Origin: Taeniopygia guttata
Taxonomy: Eukaryota > Chordata > Aves > Passeriformes > Estrildidae
DNA length: 64,000 nt
Assembly (NCBI RefSeq): GCF_048771995.1
Contig: NC_133032.1
Coordinates: 18,801,001 to 18,865,000 of the forward strand
Reading direction: 5' to 3'
The stretch's first letter is position 1. Each line of letters begins with the position of its first letter. The notes beneath the pieces are model-generated. The model was given only the letters and a program-made list of their open reading frames with translations, was not told the origin of the DNA and made no database searches. Shown here in pieces: positions 59,701 to 64,000 of the stretch. Position numbers and translations under genes: made by a program.

Positions 59701-62700
59701 ACTCAGCCTCAGATTCTAGAAAAATCTTCGTAACACTTTTATGTCAACATCAATATGAGAAAGTAGAATAAACACAGAATACTGGCAATAAAGAAACAAG
59801 CAACATATCCATTTTGCCATAAAAAGTGGTTTGGTACATATTATGAAAATGCAGTGTAAGAAAATAAATTCAACATGTGATAATTAAGTCCAGTGCAGTC
59901 AATATTGTACTTATTTTGTGAATAGCCAGTACATTAGTGATACACTAATATAGATGACACACAGCATTATCCAGTCTATTCTTGCAATAAGTGGCCTGTT
60001 ACCTTGCACGTGAAGAATGGCACTTGAGGAGATAGTGCCGTTCAAATTTTTAGCCCGAGCAACATAGAGGCCAGCATCTTTATCACACACCTTCTGAATG
60101 AACAAAGTATGCTTTGTCTCCTTTTGTAAAAGCTTTAAGTTCTCATCTGCAGTCAGTTTCTGGCCCTTCTTGTACCTAAAGCAGAGAGTCAGTTTTCAAG
60201 TCAGAGTTTTATCACTGCATTCCACACAGAACTTTGCAAATGTAGACAATCTCTGTAACACTACAGTAACAGTAAGAGACAGAGAACTGCTGTACTCTCA
60301 TTTCTCAGTTTTAAACTTAGTCTGTCAATATGCGTGAACAGTTAAACAACGCAAATTATATGATAATACATGCTTAACAGTAGAAAATTGGGTTCTGAAA
60401 ATGGTTTTCAAGAGACAAGCTACAATTCTCTCACTGCAGCATTAGAGAGGTAACATGAGGGCCCTCAGTTTTGTGCTGAGACATTTTTGCTAATGAGATC
60501 TTGAGTCAGTCCACATCCAACTCATGAATAGGCTTCAAAGGATCAACAAACAAACTTTCTAAACTTGTGTCTTCTGCATAAAAGACAGCCAAGAACCTTC
60601 CTCCATCCCAGCCCACTTAACATTTTAGCTCACATCGTCAAACAGGATAGAACAATGCATCAGGAATTACTTCAGCAAACTCGTGCCATATTCTAACACT
60701 TAAGGATCTGTCATGGTGTATTGGTATTCACTTCTGATTTAAACATGGAAATTAGAGAAAATTCTGGCTCTCCTTACCCCAGCCTATGTTTCAGCATAGG
60801 CTACATTTAACCTAACACAAACTATAAAATATTTTCCTGCATGTATAGCCAAAGAAATTTCTACACCAGTAAAAAATACATGTTATTGGTGATTTTTAAA
60901 TTAAAACCATATTTTTTTCTGTTTTCACAAATTTCTAATTTTCAAAATTATTCCAGTTGAATGTTATCTTTTTGAAAGAATGTTAGTAATGTTAATGTCT
61001 TTTTGAAAGCCTGCTAATGGTGTATATATTTTTGGGTTAAATTAATGTTTTCTTACAATAAAATGAATGTCTTGTTTCACCAATAATACTCTTCAGTCTG
61101 TACAATACTGGTATTTAAAACAAAGTAACTTTATTGATACCAACAAAGTATAGCACCAAGGTTTCAGTGTCCAGTATTCTTCTCAGTGCCACCAAAAAAA
61201 TTTCAGTTTAACAAAAACATACAGTTTAATTCTTTAAATGTGCAATAATAATAATAACATCAAGTTTTTTCCAGTAAGAGGCATACTTAATTTTAATACA
61301 TTAAAAGGAAGGCCTCAATTTTGAAAGACTAATGGAATAAGTGGAGAAAAGACAAATGAGGTAAAATTGAAGGAATACATGTCACAATATATAGAACTAT
61401 GAAAAAAAATCTCAAAATCCTCTCCCTCTTTCAGTCCCTGTTCCCTTTGGCAGGGAAGTTTTAGAGTTCAGACATTTACATTACATCATCTGTATTTCTC
61501 ACAAATCCAATAATAAAGTACTCTAAATAGACATGTAGCAATTAAGAGAGAGATAGACCATGCACACCAATATGTGATACAAAACTGATTCTCTTAGTGT
61601 AGATATTTAGGTGGGGTTTTTTTAACATGCAACCTTAGTTTTGATACCTGACTTTCACATATGTGTAACTGTGTCCCCATCTACACAGTGACTACATAGA
61701 TATTTCAGTGTGCATGCACATCTATGTCTCTGTCCATGCATAGTGCCCAGAGCCTGGGAAAGAGGAGGTGAATTTATTTATAGTAAATCTGAAGGTTTTA
61801 AGAAGGCATTGAACAAGTAGAATGCCATATTCCAGATTATGAAAACTGTATGCTGATTTTGCTTGTAAACACTGGATATGTTTGCAGTACTTTGATACTC
61901 TCATTCCTGAAATTTGGTACAGAGAGATTATTTCAAGATGGTTAATTGTTGAAAACAATTCTGAAGGTGGAAATCATGCAGAAGTGTGTAGTAGAAGGAT
62001 ACAAGCCTTTTATTCTAGCCTACAGATGAATTGATTTGGTTATAAGCAGTTGATGGTGGCTCGCTACTAGGTATATTTGCTACTTCTCATTGCAAGCTAC
62101 CCACCATGTCAGTGTAGGCTCTGGGAATCCCGTTACTTCTACTTCCAAAGTTACTGGAGAACCTTCCATGACGGTTTTGTTAGACAGAAGCCGGGAGAAG
62201 TTAGGCGCCTGTCCAGTTAGGCTGGCCATGCTGTTCTTTTCTGAAGGACTTTTAATCTCTTCTCGGGTAACCATCTGCCTCTGATAGCTTCTGGTGGCAT
62301 CTGGTTGAAACATGAAACCTGAGAATGCATCAGGCAAAGCATGCAGCCTGTCCTGGGGTTTAGTACAGTTATTCAAAGCATGAAATTTTTCTTGCATTTC
62401 TGCCATGCTTTTATGAAGTTCAAGGTGTTGTAAATGTGTTTTGCATGTTTCACTCATCATGCTATCTACTGGGTTGGCTTTTATAGGGCAGGAAGCAGTG
62501 CTAGTTTCAGATATCCCTTGTGAGCTACAAGTCAAAGGAGATGCTGCTCTGACTTTTGGACCAGAATCTGTGAAAGAGATACAAAACTTTTGAAAGTGAT
62601 CTAATGGGCTTTCCGTTCCATTATTTGTAGCATCAGCAAAAGCAGAATTTGTTAAGAGGTCAGGTGCTTCCATCAGTTTTACTGTTCTAGTGGTTTTCTG

Positions 62701-63391
62701 CATTTGCAAGCTATAGGAACTGACATGCAGACTATGAGAACTACAACAGAACTGCTCTTCCAGCTCTGTTTCAGAATGTAAGAGGTTGGATTCTGGTGTT
62801 TCAGAAAGCGGTGGCAAAGATATATCATCAGGTGATATACATTCATATTCATCTCCAGAGGGTGTTTCTTCCGCCAGGAATTCGGTCTGTAAGCTATCCT
62901 CTTTGGCTGAAGATGACAGCTCTGTATCCTGTGAAACAAGATCCTCACCAGCTGGACAGATAACTGAAATATCAGCCAACATCTTCCTCTCCTCAAACTA
63001 GGAGGGGGAAGAAGAGAAAGGAAAGAAGAAAAAGAAAAAACAAAGACAGAGTTATGATTAAATACCTGCCCTTGTCATGCAAAATCTAGCAACAATATTT
63101 CTTCTAATTCAGCTTGATGTATTCTGAGAGGTAGCAAGAAATGGGGCAAAAGACACTTTGTCAGAAAATGTTGCAGCAATTTACAGGAATTTCAAACTGT
63201 TCAAATAGATCCTAGAAAACATTATTACAACATTTTATTATGTATAAGCATTTATTACAACAGTAACAATAAAACAGAAAGTACCTTTTCATAAAAAAAG
63301 AGCAACCTGTGGATTTCCTGTAGCATATGTTTATACGAGCATTTGCAAGGGAAACGTGGTGGAAGAGGAGGTGTGGTTGGACTAATTACAT
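53591..63391 (-). CDS. CCDC141: CCDC141 (CAMDI), C-terminal part; gene continues past the right edge
   Basis: CCDC141 is a coiled-coil and Ig-containing protein linked to the centrosome and neuronal migration, also expressed in heart. In mammals it lies directly upstream of TTN in the same orientation, the arrangement seen here. Six minus-strand exons join with consistent phases: 63391-63285, 62997-62105, 60175-60003, 54216-54062, 53971-53842 and 53760-53591. They encode a Ser-rich region, an I-set domain, a second I-set domain and a short acidic tail. The N-terminal spectrin-like and coiled-coil parts are outside the window. Identification rests on protein type plus synteny. Confidence 0.82.
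53842..53971 (-). CDS. CCDC141: CCDC141 exon: second half of the second Ig domain
   Basis: 130 bp. [40 protein letters not shown]. Has the canonical [12 protein letters not shown]-strand signature. Confidence 0.87.
54062..54216 (-). CDS. CCDC141: CCDC141 exon: first half of a second Ig domain
   Basis: 155 bp, phase 1 in, 0 out. [50 protein letters not shown]. The donor ATCAGT|GTATGT restores phase 0 for the following TEKLGD. Confidence 0.82.
54217..60002 (-). other. CCDC141 intron between the two Ig domains
   Basis: About 5.8 kb, AT rich, with several short A or T runs. One possible mini-exon at 56172-56219 is discussed in the findings; no other feature recognised. Confidence 0.65.
60003..60175 (-). 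CDS. CCDC141: CCDC141 exon: second half of the first Ig domain
   Basis: 173 bp. [55 protein letters not shown]. Completes an I-set domain; the F-strand Cys is Val (YVARAKN). Confidence 0.87.
60176..62104 (-). other. CCDC141 intron within the first Ig domain
   Basis: About 1.9 kb, interrupting the core Trp codon. Nothing else recognised. Confidence 0.7.
62105..62997 (-). CDS. CCDC141: CCDC141 large exon: Ser-rich region and start of an Ig domain
   Basis: 893 bp, phase 0 in, 2 out. [40 protein letters not shown], a disordered Ser/Thr-rich stretch, then the Ig start [20 protein letters not shown] and GFPEPTLT, with the core Trp split by the intron (TG|G). Confidence 0.85.
63285..63391 (-). CDS. 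CCDC141: CCDC141 exon (35 codons)
   Basis: 107 bp, phase 1 in, 0 out: [20 protein letters not shown] then [15 protein letters not shown]. The frame joins directly to [10 protein letters not shown] of the next exon. No further upstream exon is recognised between here and the right edge. Confidence 0.7.
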
Positions 63392-64000
63392 CTAAAGGGG
63401 ACACAGTTACACAGCAAAAAAAATATATTAACAGCCAAGTTGCTGGACTTGCTCCTTTCAGAAAAAAAGTTGTCAGTCAAGATTTAAATAATTAAGCCAA
63501 CATCTCTATAACATTTTCTGAACATTTTATATATTTTTTTTTTTTACTTTGCCAGCTGTTAAAAGATCCTCCCAAATATTAAAAGAAAAGAAATGTAAAA
63601 ATTATTATTATGTTAACTTGGATCCAGAAAAAAAAAAAACAACCCTCTCATCATGTTTCAAAGAGAATTGGGTAGGCATAAGTGCATTAATTTTAATCAC
63701 AAAGCATCAAAGTCATCTGCTTTGTTAATTACTTCTCTGCCTCTTGATTTTTGTGTGAATGTAATCACATATTCAGATTGATTTCATTTGTGCAAAGGCT
63801 CTCAGCAAAGGTGTGCATAATGTTTCCTTAAGCTCCTCTCTCTTTGCTGAGTTCTGTACACAAATATGTAATCTACTAAGCATTGTTTCTATCACCTATA
63901 AACTGGGCACGCAAATAAATTGGGTGATACACTGAATTTCATTTCTTTCTAAAGCAGGTCTCTTTGACAGTATCCAGTACAAGAGTGCGGTGCTATATTT
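63392..64000 (-). other. CCDC141 intron at the right edge
   Basis: About 600 bp of AT-rich sequence. No exon, RNA gene or repeat family recognised. Confidence 0.6.

Overview
The window is vertebrate nuclear DNA, almost certainly from a bird. Evidence: long AT-rich GT-AG introns, two copies of a CR1-type LINE 3' end (about 11.37-11.58 kb and 26.82-27.08 kb), and proteins that read as tetrapod titin and CCDC141. Both genes lie on the minus strand, so they read from high to low coordinates.

Right part (about 53.1-64 kb): the 3' end of CCDC141. I see six coding exons: a short exon, a long serine-rich exon, then exons forming two C-terminal Ig (I-set) domains and a short tail. An in-frame stop (53591-53593) and a possible poly(A) signal follow. 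About 7 kb of intergenic DNA then separates it from the titin promoter.

Middle (about 45.98 kb down to 5 kb): the 5' part of TTN. There is a CCAAT/TATA promoter, a non-coding exon 1 and a start codon at 43685. The coding exons follow the known titin order: Z1-Z2 (telethonin binding), SP-rich linkers, alpha-actinin-binding Z-repeats, Ig domains Z3 to Z9 with linkers, and the proximal tandem-Ig segment I1-I15 (down to 10393). Splice phases are mutually consistent at every junction I checked except one. The Z7 exon carries one extra base, which breaks the frame.

Left part (9.7 kb to the left edge): alternative 'novex' exons. Two phase-1 cassettes of 125 and 193 codons match the novex-1 and novex-2 insert sizes I recall for human titin. 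A third 173-codon Ig cassette follows, for which I recall no human counterpart. A 57-bp exon then leads into a huge exon that is open for 5061 bp to the window edge. That exon fits the alternative terminal novex-3 exon. It holds three complete Ig domains and the start of a fourth, a charged E/K helix, seven 24-residue tandem repeats and a YSTP repeat region.

Points most worth a second look: the 5'UTR (a 19-bp hairpin directly abutting the AUG of a 44-codon uORF that stops 2 nt before the titin AUG), the extra Ig cassette, the tandem repeats in the novex-3-like exon, the eroded Z-repeat exon, and the Z7 frameshift. No RNA genes, CRISPR arrays or prokaryotic features were seen.
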